This document shows, one piece after another, positions 1 to 5,770 of a DNA stretch of 8,459 bases. The notes beneath the pieces were generated by a model, which saw nothing but the letters and a program-made list of their open reading frames with translations, searched no databases and had not been told where the DNA came from. The position numbers and the translations under genes were made by a program. Within the stretch, counting starts at the first letter, position 1. The number at the start of each line of letters is the position of its first letter. This DNA is from an uncultured Azospirillum sp. (GTDB lineage Bacteria > Pseudomonadota > Alphaproteobacteria > Azospirillales > Azospirillaceae), in assembly GCA_937960755.1 (NCBI GenBank), contig CALGOL010000259.1, forward strand, positions 1 through 8,459, read 5' to 3'.

Positions 1-21
1 CAGGGGGCGACGGATCGGCAT
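1..21 (-). CDS. Start of an unidentified gene, cut by the left edge
   Basis: On the minus strand an ATG at 21-19 is preceded by AGGAG (31-27) with a 5-nt spacer, which is a near-ideal ribosome binding site. The seven visible codons read MPIRRPL and then the window ends. The site lies 55 bp downstream of the fic stop codon on the same strand, so the gene could be co-transcribed with fic. Too little is visible to name a product. The call rests only on the strong ribosome binding site and start geometry; chance occurrence in GC-rich DNA is possible. Confidence 0.5.
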
Positions 22-75
22 GGGGGCTCCTGAAAGCGGCGGCGTCGGTTGCGCCGGATGACGGGCGTCGCGACC

Positions 76-1638
76 CTAACCCACCGTCGCGCCGTCGCCA
101 AGCCCGGAAGGAGCGGGGGGCGGCTGGGCGTCAACCGCTTCGCGCACCAGCGTTTCCAGCTCGTCCAGTTCCGCCGCCGTCAGTTCGGGGAAGTGCTTTT
201 CCCGCTTGTCCTGGCCGATGCGGCCGTTCTGCATCGCCAGTTTGACCAGCAGCCCGGCCTTGCGGTTAGGCAGGTCGATGCGCTCGGTCACCGCCCGATA
301 GGCCCGGTCAAAAGCAGTGATAAAGCCGATTTCTTCTTTCAGATCACGCCGCACCGCGTCGATGACTTGCTCATAGAGATATTCGGCTTGCGGCGTGGCG
401 TCGAAATAACGGTAAAGATGGTCGGTGCGGTTGGACACGGCTACTTGCGGACCGTCGGCGCCGTCGCGCCAAACCCATTCGATATGCCGCATCACCGGGC
501 GAGAAAACCGCTCAAGCGCCAGATCGTATGCGTCCCATGTCCGCACCATGGCGGCGGAGACCGGAAAAACCACGCCGGGCGGGGTGAAGCCGGCTTCGCT
601 CAACACATGGTGGATGAGATAGCGGTGAATGCGGCCGTTGCCGTCGTCGAACGGGTGAATAAAGACGAAGGCGAAGGCGACCACGGCGGCGGCCAGCACC
701 GGATCGACGCCGCCGCCGCGCAAGCGTTCCGCCAGCTTGGCGAAGCCGTCCATCAATGGGCGAACGTCTTCCGGCTTCGGGCAGATGAAATGCACGGTGT
801 CGTATTGATGATGATAGGTCGTCTCGCCGACGTAATTCTGGAAGTCGCGCCAGCCTTTGGCGGCGTAGCGCGGATCGACGATGATGTTTTGCAGCCGGGT
901 TTGCTCGGCTTCGCTGCCGGGGTCGAAGTCGCGCACGCTGCGCAGCGCGTCGATGAAGCGCTCCGCTTTCGAGCCGCTGGCGGTTTCCTTCTCCAGCTCG
1001 AACGTGCCTTTGGTTTCCTTGGTGTGGAGATATTGAATGGCGCGGGCGAGGGTTTGCGGATCACAATTTTGGATGAAATTCGCCGCTTCCGCCTGAATGC
1101 CGGAGGCTTGCAGGTCGGCGATTTTGCGGGTTTTCCGCACCATTGGACACAGAGCCGGCGCGCCGAGCAGGTTGTCGATGACCCGGTGACGCTTCGACCG
1201 TAGGCCTTGGGGCAGGACGATATGCGTTTCAGCGTCAAGGGCCGGGACGTATTTGCCAATCGGTACGTCCGGTAAGTCTAATAGATCCCCGGTCAGCCAT
1301 TCGTAAAAGAACCACGCGCGCCGGGCGTAGGCCCCGTTGGGCTCCCCGTTTATCCAGGCGGTCAGGTCATTTTTATCGATTTTCTCAAAAGCAAGACGCA
1401 GAATACAAAGATCGACCGGCTCGTAGCGCAGGGCGAACTTCAGGTCCATGACGGCGGAATCGCCGTAATCATGGGAGTTTCGGTAGCGGTCGATGGTGCG
1501 GATCGGTTCGATGATCTGCTTTTTGTCACGGGCGCCGACGATGGAGATGACCGCCGGATCGGGGGCGTTCAGCCCCAGCCGTTGTTTCAGCCCGGCGTTG
1601 CCGGTATAGCGCTCCCCCGCTTGCAGCTGGTCAGGCAT
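76..1638 (-). CDS. Fic-domain protein (probable AMP/nucleotidyl transferase)
   Basis: This 520-residue protein carries a complete Fic core, HPFDDGNGRIHR at residues 328-339, matching HxFx(D/E)GNGRxxR. It supplies the catalytic His328, the Mg-binding Asp332 and the phosphate-binding loop. Fic enzymes typically transfer AMP (sometimes other phosphate groups) from a nucleotide to a hydroxyl side chain of a target protein. Upstream, TKGTFELEKE (209-218) sits where the autoinhibitory helix motif [S/T]xxxE[G/N] is expected: Thr212 and Glu216 are present, but Lys217 replaces Gly/Asn. The region before about residue 180 is helical and not identified. The segment after about 405 resembles a C-terminal helical or winged-helix extension, ending in a proline-rich tail. 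The start is well fixed: an in-frame TAG lies seven codons upstream with no other start between, and AAAGGG precedes the ATG. There are no signal peptide or membrane segments, so it is probably cytoplasmic. The target is unknown, and no separate small antitoxin is adjacent. Confidence 0.9.
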   Translation of the reverse strand: MPDQLQAGERYTGNAGLKQRLGLNAPDPAVISIVGARDKKQIIEPIRTIDRYRNSHDYGDSAVMDLKFALRYEPVDLCILRLAFEKIDKNDLTAWINGEPNGAYARRAWFFYEWLTGDLLDLPDVPIGKYVPALDAETHIVLPQGLRSKRHRVIDNLLGAPALCPMVRKTRKIADLQASGIQAEAANFIQNCDPQTLARAIQYLHTKETKGTFELEKETASGSKAERFIDALRSVRDFDPGSEAEQTRLQNIIVDPRYAAKGWRDFQNYVGETTYHHQYDTVHFICPKPEDVRPLMDGFAKLAERLRGGGVDPVLAAAVVAFAFVFIHPFDDGNGRIHRYLIHHVLSEAGFTPPGVVFPVSAAMVRTWDAYDLALERFSRPVMRHIEWVWRDGADGPQVAVSNRTDHLYRYFDATPQAEYLYEQVIDAVRRDLKEEIGFITAFDRAYRAVTERIDLPNRKAGLLVKLAMQNGRIGQDKREKHFPELTAAELDELETLVREAVDAQPPPAPSGLGDGATVG

Positions 1639-1685
1639 CCTGTCACCCTTTCTCTGCCTACGTGGTGTCCGACCTCCCTTGCAGA

Positions 1686-1714
1686 ATTACCCATATTTGG
1701 GTACTTCGCTGCAA
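1686..1714 (-). promoter_or_regulatory. Candidate fic promoter
   Basis: On the minus strand TTGCAG (1714-1709) and GGTAAT (1691-1686) are separated by 17 bp and stand about 50 bp before the fic start. They match the -35 and -10 consensus at only 3/6 and 4/6 positions, so this is a weak candidate. It is supported mainly by its place in the AT-rich stretch 1680-1770, which contrasts with the GC-rich genes around it. A second possibility is TATAAA at 1743-1738. Confidence 0.25.
1688..1703. promoter_or_regulatory. Inverted repeat, possible operator upstream of fic
   Basis: TACCCA and TGGGTA form perfect 6-bp arms around a 4-bp TATT centre, 50-65 bp upstream of the fic ATG. The size and symmetry suit a dimeric repressor site. 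It lies between, and overlaps, the candidate -35 and -10 boxes. The binding protein is unknown; autoregulation or control from an unseen neighbour is inference. Confidence 0.35.
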
Positions 1715-1768
1715 AAATCTTTACGAACCTGCAGAAATTTATACAAAACGGCTAGTTGCTGATTTTTT

Positions 1769-1801
1769 TCTTCAGCCGCGGCGCTGAACCGCGGCTGAAG
1801 A
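1769..1801. terminator. Perfect hairpin after htpG, possible terminator
   Basis: CTTCAGCCGCGG (1770-1781) and CCGCGGCTGAAG (1789-1800) are exact reverse complements with a 7-nt loop, and T1769/A1801 add a thirteenth pair. It begins 16 bp beyond the htpG stop. The run of seven T lies at 1763-1769 on the plus strand, so htpG mRNA would have an A-run after the stem, not the U-run of a classical intrinsic terminator. It may still stop or stabilise the htpG transcript end, but the polarity is atypical. Confidence 0.5.
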
Positions 1802-1816
1802 GCGGCTTACGCGCGC

Positions 1817-3700
1817 TTAGATGCTGCGCCGCATCGCCGCCGCCATGCGCTTGGCGAAGGCGGCGGGGTCGCGGGGCGGCTCGCCCTCGACGATCAACGC
1901 CTGATCCAGCAGCAGCCAGGCGGCGTCTTCCAGGTCGGGGGCGTTGGCCCCTTCGGTCTTGGCGCGGGCGGCGAGGCTTTTCACCAGATCATGGCCGGCG
2001 TTGATTTCCAGAATGCGCTTAGCCGGGCCGTCCTTGCCCAACTGGCGGTGCTGCTTCAGCAAGCGCTCCAGGTGCATGTCCATGTCGTTTTCGTCGGCCA
2101 CCAGACAGACCGGGCTGTCGGTCAGCCGTTCCGACACCCGCACGTCTTTGACCGCCTCGCCCAAGGTCAGCTTGAGGAAGGCCAGCAGATCGCCGACGCC
2201 TTCGGTTTCGGCCGGCTTGTCTTCCGGCTTGTCGGCTTCCGTCTCGTCCTTTTTGATCTTGGAAAGATCGGCGCCGCCGCGGGTGACCGACTTGAAGGGT
2301 TTGCCTTCATAATCATGCACCGTCTGGACCCAGAATTCATCCACCGGGTCGGTCAGCAGCAGCACCTCGACGCCCTTGGCGCGGAAACCCTCAAGCTGCG
2401 GGCTGCGCAGCAGCGCGTCGGCGTCGTCGCCGGCGATGGTGTAGATCGCCTCTTGCCCTTCCTTCATCCGGCCGAGGTAGTCGGCCAGCGACACCAGCCC
2501 TTCGCCATGGGTGGAGCGGAAGCGCAGCAGCTTCAAGAGGTCGGCGCGGTGCTCATAGTCTTCATACAAGCCTTCCTTCAACACGGCGCCGAAAGCGTTC
2601 CAGAACTTGCCGTACGCTTCCGCCTGTTCGGGGTCGCCGGCCTTCTTGCCCAGTTCCGACAGCACGCGGCGGGTGACGCCGGCGCGGATTTTCGCCAGCA
2701 TCGGGTTGTGCTGGAGCATTTCGCGGGAGATGTTGAGCGGCAGGTCTTCGGAATCCACCACGCCGCGCAGGAAGCGCAGGTAGGGCGGGATCAGCCCGTC
2801 GGCTTCGTCGGTAATGAAGACGCGGCGGACGTACAGCTTGACGCGGTGGGCGCGCTTGGGGTCGAACAGGTCGAACGGCTTGCTTGAGGGCACGTACAGC
2901 AGGTTGGTGTACTCGATCGCTCCTTCCGCCTTCCAATGCAGCGTCAGCCATGGCTCGTCAAAGGCGTGGCCGACGTGGTGATAGAATTCCTTGTACTGCT
3001 CTTCCGTGATGTCCGACTTGGCGCGCATCCACAGCGCCGAGGCGCTGTTGAGCGTCTTTTCCTCCTCGCCCTCGCCGAACAGCACTGGAATGGCGATATG
3101 GTCGGAATATTTGCGGATGATGGCGGAGAGGCGATATTCCTCAAGATATTCGTCGTCGCCGTCGCGCAAATGCAGCACGATGCGCGAACCGCGGGCCGGG
3201 CCTTCATCGCTGGGGCCGACGGTGAATTCGCCCTTGCCGTCGGATTCCCAGCGCCAGCCCTGGGCTTCGCCGGCCTTGCGGCTGAACACCGTCACCTTGT
3301 TGGCGATCATGAAGGCGGAATAGAAGCCGACGCCGAATTGGCCGATCAGCGAGGTGTCTTTCTTGGCGTCGCCCGACAGCGAGGCGACGAAGGCCGACGT
3401 GCCCGACCGGGCGATGGTGCCGAGGTTCTCCACCAAATCGTCATGGTTCATGCCGACGCCGTTGTCGGTCACCGTCAGCGTGCGCGCGTCCTTGTCCACC
3501 GTCAGGCGGATGCGGAAGGCCGGATCATCGGCGGTCAATTCCGGCTGGGTGAGGGCGGCGTAGCGCAAACGGTCGCAAGCATCCGAGGCGTTCGACACCA
3601 GTTCGCGCAGGAACACTTCCTTCTCGCTGTAAAGCGAGTGGGCGACGATGTCGAGCAGACGGCTGACTTCCGCTTGAAAACTGCGGCGTTCCTCAGTCAT
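1817..3700 (-). CDS. htpG: Chaperone protein HtpG (bacterial Hsp90)
   Basis: This is the ATP-dependent cytosolic chaperone that remodels client proteins as a homodimer. The 627 residues match the usual family length. The N-terminal GHKL ATPase domain shows ELVSNASDA (Glu33 catalytic, Asn37 Mg-binding), DNGVGM (79-84), the lid segment LGTIARSGT (93-101) and GQFGVGFYSAF (120-130). The middle domain has NISREMLQ (323-330) with the conserved catalytic Arg326. An acidic/lysine-rich stretch near 482-500 precedes the C-terminal dimerisation domain. The protein ends RRSI, without the eukaryotic MEEVD tail. The reading frame stays open upstream to 3778, but ATG 3700 was chosen because AGAGGG sits just before it and MTEERRSFQAEV is the normal family start. 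It follows mnmA on the same strand after 104 bp, with its own candidate heat-shock promoter. Confidence 0.97.
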   Translation of the reverse strand: MTEERRSFQAEVSRLLDIVAHSLYSEKEVFLRELVSNASDACDRLRYAALTQPELTADDPAFRIRLTVDKDARTLTVTDNGVGMNHDDLVENLGTIARSGTSAFVASLSGDAKKDTSLIGQFGVGFYSAFMIANKVTVFSRKAGEAQGWRWESDGKGEFTVGPSDEGPARGSRIVLHLRDGDDEYLEEYRLSAIIRKYSDHIAIPVLFGEGEEEKTLNSASALWMRAKSDITEEQYKEFYHHVGHAFDEPWLTLHWKAEGAIEYTNLLYVPSSKPFDLFDPKRAHRVKLYVRRVFITDEADGLIPPYLRFLRGVVDSEDLPLNISREMLQHNPMLAKIRAGVTRRVLSELGKKAGDPEQAEAYGKFWNAFGAVLKEGLYEDYEHRADLLKLLRFRSTHGEGLVSLADYLGRMKEGQEAIYTIAGDDADALLRSPQLEGFRAKGVEVLLLTDPVDEFWVQTVHDYEGKPFKSVTRGGADLSKIKKDETEADKPEDKPAETEGVGDLLAFLKLTLGEAVKDVRVSERLTDSPVCLVADENDMDMHLERLLKQHRQLGKDGPAKRILEINAGHDLVKSLAARAKTEGANAPDLEDAAWLLLDQALIVEGEPPRDPAAFAKRMAAAMRRSI

Positions 3701-3714
3701 GGCTTTCCCTCTGA
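3701..3714 (-). promoter_or_regulatory. Ribosome binding site fixing the htpG start
   Basis: The minus strand reads AGAGGGAAAGCC directly before the ATG at 3700. The AGAGGG core at about 6 nt spacing supports this start over the longer frame that opens at 3778. Confidence 0.65.
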
Positions 3715-3745
3715 ATATCCGGTTTGGTTGAATGGCTTTGCCGGC

Positions 3746-3779
3746 CGCAGATATGCGCAGCCCGCAAGCGAATGACAAG
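3746..3779 (-). promoter_or_regulatory. Candidate RpoH-type heat-shock promoter of htpG
   Basis: On the minus strand CTTGTC (3779-3774) is followed after 18 bp by CATATCTGCG (3755-3746). Known alphaproteobacterial heat-shock promoters combine a CTTG-type -35 with a -10 of the form CYTATNTNNG. Here the -10 differs from that pattern only at the Y position, and the -35 is one base from CTTGAC. The gap is at or slightly above the usual range as I recall it. The predicted leader is about 40 nt. htpG is a classical heat-shock gene, which makes the assignment sensible. Confidence 0.45.
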
Positions 3780-3793
3780 GGGGTGTTTCCCTT
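3777..3793 (-). terminator. Weak hairpin after mnmA
   Basis: AAGGG (3777-3781) and CCCTT (3789-3793) can pair around a 7-nt loop, 12 bp past the mnmA stop. There is no following U-run, and it overlaps the candidate htpG -35 box. It may weakly separate the two transcripts, or may have no function. Confidence 0.2.
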
Positions 3794-3804
3794 TACGGCG
3801 CAGC

Positions 3805-4953
3805 TTATGACGCCGCGGCGATCCAGCCGCCGCCCAGCATGCGCTCGCCCTGATAGAGCACGCCGGCTTGGCCCGGCGCCACGCCGTATTGCGGCTCGTC
3901 CAGCGTCGCGGTGATGGTCCCGTCATCCGCCATCCGGGCGACGCAGGGCGCTGCGGGCTGGGCCGAGCGCAGCTTGATTTCCGCCCGCAGGCCATCGGCG
4001 CGCAACGCCGCGAGCAAATCGGATGACGGCCAATTCACCTCTTTCAGGTGTACGCGCGTACGGGCTAAGGCCGTACGCGGCCCCACCAGCACGCGGCGGG
4101 TCGCCGCTTCCAAACCCACGACATACAAGGGTTCGGCGTCGCCGCCCTTGACGCCGCCGACGCCGAGGCCGCGGCGCTGGCCGATGGTGTAGCGGATGAT
4201 GCCGTCGTGCCGCCCAAGCACCCGGCCGTCGAGGTGGACGATGTCGCCGGGGGCGGATGCGCCGGGGCGCAGCTTTTCCACCACGCCGACGTAATCGCCG
4301 TCGGGCACGAAGCAAATGTCCTGGCTGTCGGGTTTGTCGGCCACCGCCAGCCCGTGCTTTTCCGCCAGCTTGCGGGTTTCGCTCTTGGGCAGCCCGCCGA
4401 GAGGGAAGCGCAGGTAATCCAACTGTTCGGCGGTGGTGGCGAAGAGGAAATAGCTCTGGTCGCGGTTCGGGTCGGCGCCTTTGAGCATTTGCGGCCCCGA
4501 CGGCCCGTCGATCCGCCTAGCGTAATGGCCGGTGGCCATGGCGTCGGCCCCTAACTCCTTGGCGGCGTCGAGCAGATCGCGGAACTTGACCTGTTGGTTG
4601 CAGCGCACGCAAGGGATCGGGGTTTCGCCGCGGATGTAGGAATCGGCGAAGTCTTCGATGACCGATTCCGAAAACCGGCCTTCGTAATCCAGCACATAAT
4701 GCGGCACGCCGATGCGGTCGGCGACGCGGCGGGCGTCGTAGATGTCTTGTCCGGCGCAGCAGGCGCCTTTTTTCATCGCGAAGGCGCCGTGATCGTAAAG
4801 CTGGAGGGTGACGCCGACCACGTCATAGCCCTGCGCCGCCAGTTCGGCGGCGACGACGGAGGAATCCACCCCGCCCGACATGGCGACCACCACCCGCGTG
4901 TCAGCGGGGGCCTTATCGAAACCCAACGAATTCACGTCATCATCCCCGAGCAT
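3805..4953 (-). CDS. mnmA: tRNA-specific 2-thiouridylase MnmA
   Basis: MnmA inserts sulfur at C2 of the wobble uridine (U34) of tRNAs for Lys, Glu and Gln, using ATP to adenylate the base and a persulfide from the sulfur relay. The 382 residues are normal length for alphaproteobacteria. The N-terminal PP-loop ATP pyrophosphatase motif SGGVDSS is at 26-32. The two expected cysteines are present: Cys118 in PCVRCNQQVKF (nucleophile) and Cys214 in DSQDICFVPDGDY (persulfide carrier). TGHYAR (141-146) and YTIGQRRGLGV (255-265) are further family blocks. The C-terminal barrel ends with GQAGVLYQGERMLGGGWI. The start at ATG 4953 has only a weak AGG upstream; GTG at 4935 is an alternative that leaves all motifs intact. 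The gene diverges from the small-gene pair to its right. Confidence 0.96.
   Translation of the reverse strand: MLGDDDVNSLGFDKAPADTRVVVAMSGGVDSSVVAAELAAQGYDVVGVTLQLYDHGAFAMKKGACCAGQDIYDARRVADRIGVPHYVLDYEGRFSESVIEDFADSYIRGETPIPCVRCNQQVKFRDLLDAAKELGADAMATGHYARRIDGPSGPQMLKGADPNRDQSYFLFATTAEQLDYLRFPLGGLPKSETRKLAEKHGLAVADKPDSQDICFVPDGDYVGVVEKLRPGASAPGDIVHLDGRVLGRHDGIIRYTIGQRRGLGVGGVKGGDAEPLYVVGLEAATRRVLVGPRTALARTRVHLKEVNWPSSDLLAALRADGLRAEIKLRSAQPAAPCVARMADDGTITATLDEPQYGVAPGQAGVLYQGERMLGGGWIAAAS
4050..4079. repeat. Nested palindromes inside mnmA
   Basis: GTACGCGCGTAC (4050-4061) is a perfect 12-bp palindrome. Overlapping it, CGCGTACGG (4055-4063) and CCGTACGCG (4071-4079) form perfect 9-bp arms with a 7-nt spacer. 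They lie in the variable part of the MnmA C-terminal region (around PRTALARTRVHL), where sequence is less constrained. No function can be assigned. Confidence 0.5.
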
Positions 4954-5057
4954 GCCTGTGGGGCATTATGTAGCGATGCGACCGCGGCGGGGCAATGCGG
5001 GCGTTGCGTCGAACCAGCGCGGGCGCCATATTAAATGGCATGGCTCTATTAAATGGC
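4954..5057. other. Divergent intergenic region between mnmA and the small-gene pair
   Basis: These 104 bp separate the mnmA start from the preferred start of the plus-strand small gene and should hold both promoters. No convincing -35/-10 pair is visible for mnmA. For the plus strand, TTGCGT (5004-5009) and CATATT (5027-5032) have a 17-bp gap but match consensus poorly. GCCAT/ATGGC (5025-5029 and 5035-5039) is a small inverted repeat beside the tandem duplication. Confidence 0.4.
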
Positions 5058-5065
5058 ATGGCTCT
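5030..5065. repeat. Exact 18-bp tandem duplication
   Basis: The unit ATTAAATGGCATGGCTCT occurs twice with no gap, at 5030-5047 and 5048-5065, with no mismatch. It is a multiple of three and therefore keeps the frame, duplicating LNGMAL in the longer reading. Each copy carries the same ATGGCT start (5040 and 5058) and the same TATTAA/ATTAAA AT-rich box just before it. The absence of divergence suggests a recent slippage or unequal-exchange event. Confidence 0.9.
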
Positions 5066-5411
5066 CGTGCGGAAAATCGACCCCGATCACTCGCCTCAGC
5101 CCCTGCCTCTGCCCAAGGAGTTGCGGGAGCCGCCGCCTTTTGAGCCGCAAAATATGCCGCCGGAGGCGTTGGCGCAGTATTTTGCGCAGGTCATACAGCA
5201 GCAGACCGGCTCACCGTGCGAGGCCGTTCAGGAAAGCATCGGCGGCGAGATCATCCCTGTCGTGCTTATCCATGTTCCCGCTGACGTCGAGCGTCCGCAT
5301 CGCGTCTATGCCGACGCCATAAATCTGGCGCATGAGAAAATTGAACGAGTAGCGCCGGAACTGACGGGGCGAGTGGCGCTTGAGTTCGTTAAAGATAAAC
5401 ATGCCGCCTGA
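5058..5411 (+). CDS. Hypothetical protein, first gene of the HEPN pair
   Basis: I do not recognise this family. From ATG 5058 it has 117 residues. Residues 8-35 are rich in proline and charge (LPLPKELREPPPFEP), a helix-like segment runs about 36-50, and residues 65-113 alternate strand- and helix-like patterns (IIPVVLIHVPAD, then ADAINLAHEKIERVAPELTG, then RVALEFV), suggesting a small alpha/beta domain. It lacks the GSxxxG...DxD signature of a MNT nucleotidyltransferase, the common partner of HEPN proteins. There are no signal peptide or membrane segments. The start is uncertain: ATG 5040 and ATG 4995 are in frame, and 4995 has a GGCGGGG stretch before it. The later starts leave room for divergent promoters and avoid the odd leader peptide. 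Its last 11 bp overlap the next gene, so the two are probably translationally coupled. A role as antitoxin, or as adaptor for the HEPN partner, is inference. Confidence 0.65.
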   Translation: MALVRKIDPDHSPQPLPLPKELREPPPFEPQNMPPEALAQYFAQVIQQQTGSPCEAVQESIGGEIIPVVLIHVPADVERPHRVYADAINLAHEKIERVAPELTGRVALEFVKDKHAA

Positions 5412-5760
5412 CTTAATGGTCAGGTTGGCTGAGCGGCTGTTGGCCGCGGACGAGCAAAACGAGGCGTCATATCGGGCGGCGGCCCATCTCTGCTATTATG
5501 CCGTCTATCATCTGGTCGCCCGATATTTCGGGCTCGATCCAAGCGATTACGCCGCCGCCCGTCATGAAATCATCCGTGATGTGTTGAAAAAAACGCTTCC
5601 GGGTCCAGGCGTCCCGCAATACGTCATCCTCGCCCGACGCAGTTTGCCGACTTTGTGGCGGCTGCGGGTGTTGGCGGATTATCATTTGAACAAGGATTTT
5701 TCAGCGGACGACGCCGACCAATCGCTGGCCGACGCTCAGCGCATATTCGCCGCCGCCTGA
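5401..5760 (+). CDS. HEPN-domain-like small protein
   Basis: This 119-residue, all-helical protein has the layout of small HEPN proteins. A helix carries AAAHLCYYAVYHLVARYFG (27-44, compare the YYAxFH block of the family), then HEIIRDVLKK (55-64), a helix with LPTLWRLRVLADYHL (82-96, compare the LR..ADY block), and a final FSADDADQSLADAQRIF helix (100-116). HEPN domains are often metal-independent RNases of toxin-antitoxin and defence systems with an Rx4-6H motif. Here Arg89-x5-His95 fits that spacing, so catalysis is possible but not proven. ATG 5401 overlaps the previous stop (ATGCCGCCTGA, 11 bp), typical of coupling; ATG 5416 and TTG 5380 are alternatives. Codon use includes more A/T-ending codons (TTG, AAA, TAT) than its neighbours, which hints at transfer. 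The gene converges on aceB. Family assignment is by pattern; the RNase role is inferred. Confidence 0.75.
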   Translation: MPPDLMVRLAERLLAADEQNEASYRAAAHLCYYAVYHLVARYFGLDPSDYAAARHEIIRDVLKKTLPGPGVPQYVILARRSLPTLWRLRVLADYHLNKDFSADDADQSLADAQRIFAAA

Positions 5761-5770
5761 CCCGCCCGCT

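Larger units (their letters stand above)
1679..1738. repeat. Three spaced TGCARAAWT-like direct repeats
   Basis: Similar 10-mers occur at 1679-1688 (TTGCAGAATT), 1709-1718 (CTGCAAAAAT) and 1729-1738 (CTGCAGAAAT), in the same orientation. Their starts are 30 and 20 bp apart, near whole helical turns, so they would face the same side of the DNA. This fits a multi-site regulator region of fic, but the repeats are short and imperfect. Confidence 0.3.

Noticed and set aside
49..1203. Long plus-strand frame opposite fic
   Set aside because: It is antisense to the Fic coding sequence, which has a complete catalytic motif; the antisense translation is compositionally biased with no recognisable domain.
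1672..1680. AAGGGAGGT on the minus strand, a perfect-looking ribosome binding site upstream of fic
   Set aside because: No start codon follows at a useful distance, and an in-frame TAG lies between it and the fic ATG; it cannot start a longer Fic protein and no leader peptide is visible.
1991..3775. Plus-strand frames opposite htpG
   Set aside because: They mirror the htpG codons; the Hsp90 motifs on the minus strand are unambiguous.
3701..3778. Longer htpG start at 3778 (26 extra residues)
   Set aside because: The extra segment contains the candidate promoter, has no ribosome binding site and does not match the Hsp90 N-terminus; ATG 3700 has both support signals.
5030..5065. Start of a CRISPR or iteron array
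   Set aside because: There are only two adjacent copies with no spacers, no further copies, and no cas or replication gene nearby.
5380..5400. TTG start extending the HEPN-like protein by seven residues
   Set aside because: There is no ribosome binding site before it, and ATG 5401 overlapping the upstream stop is the more usual coupled arrangement.
5211..5402. Minus-strand 63-codon frame inside the small-gene pair, a possible antisense antitoxin
   Set aside because: No ribosome binding site or recognisable domain is visible, and the plus-strand proteins fit better.
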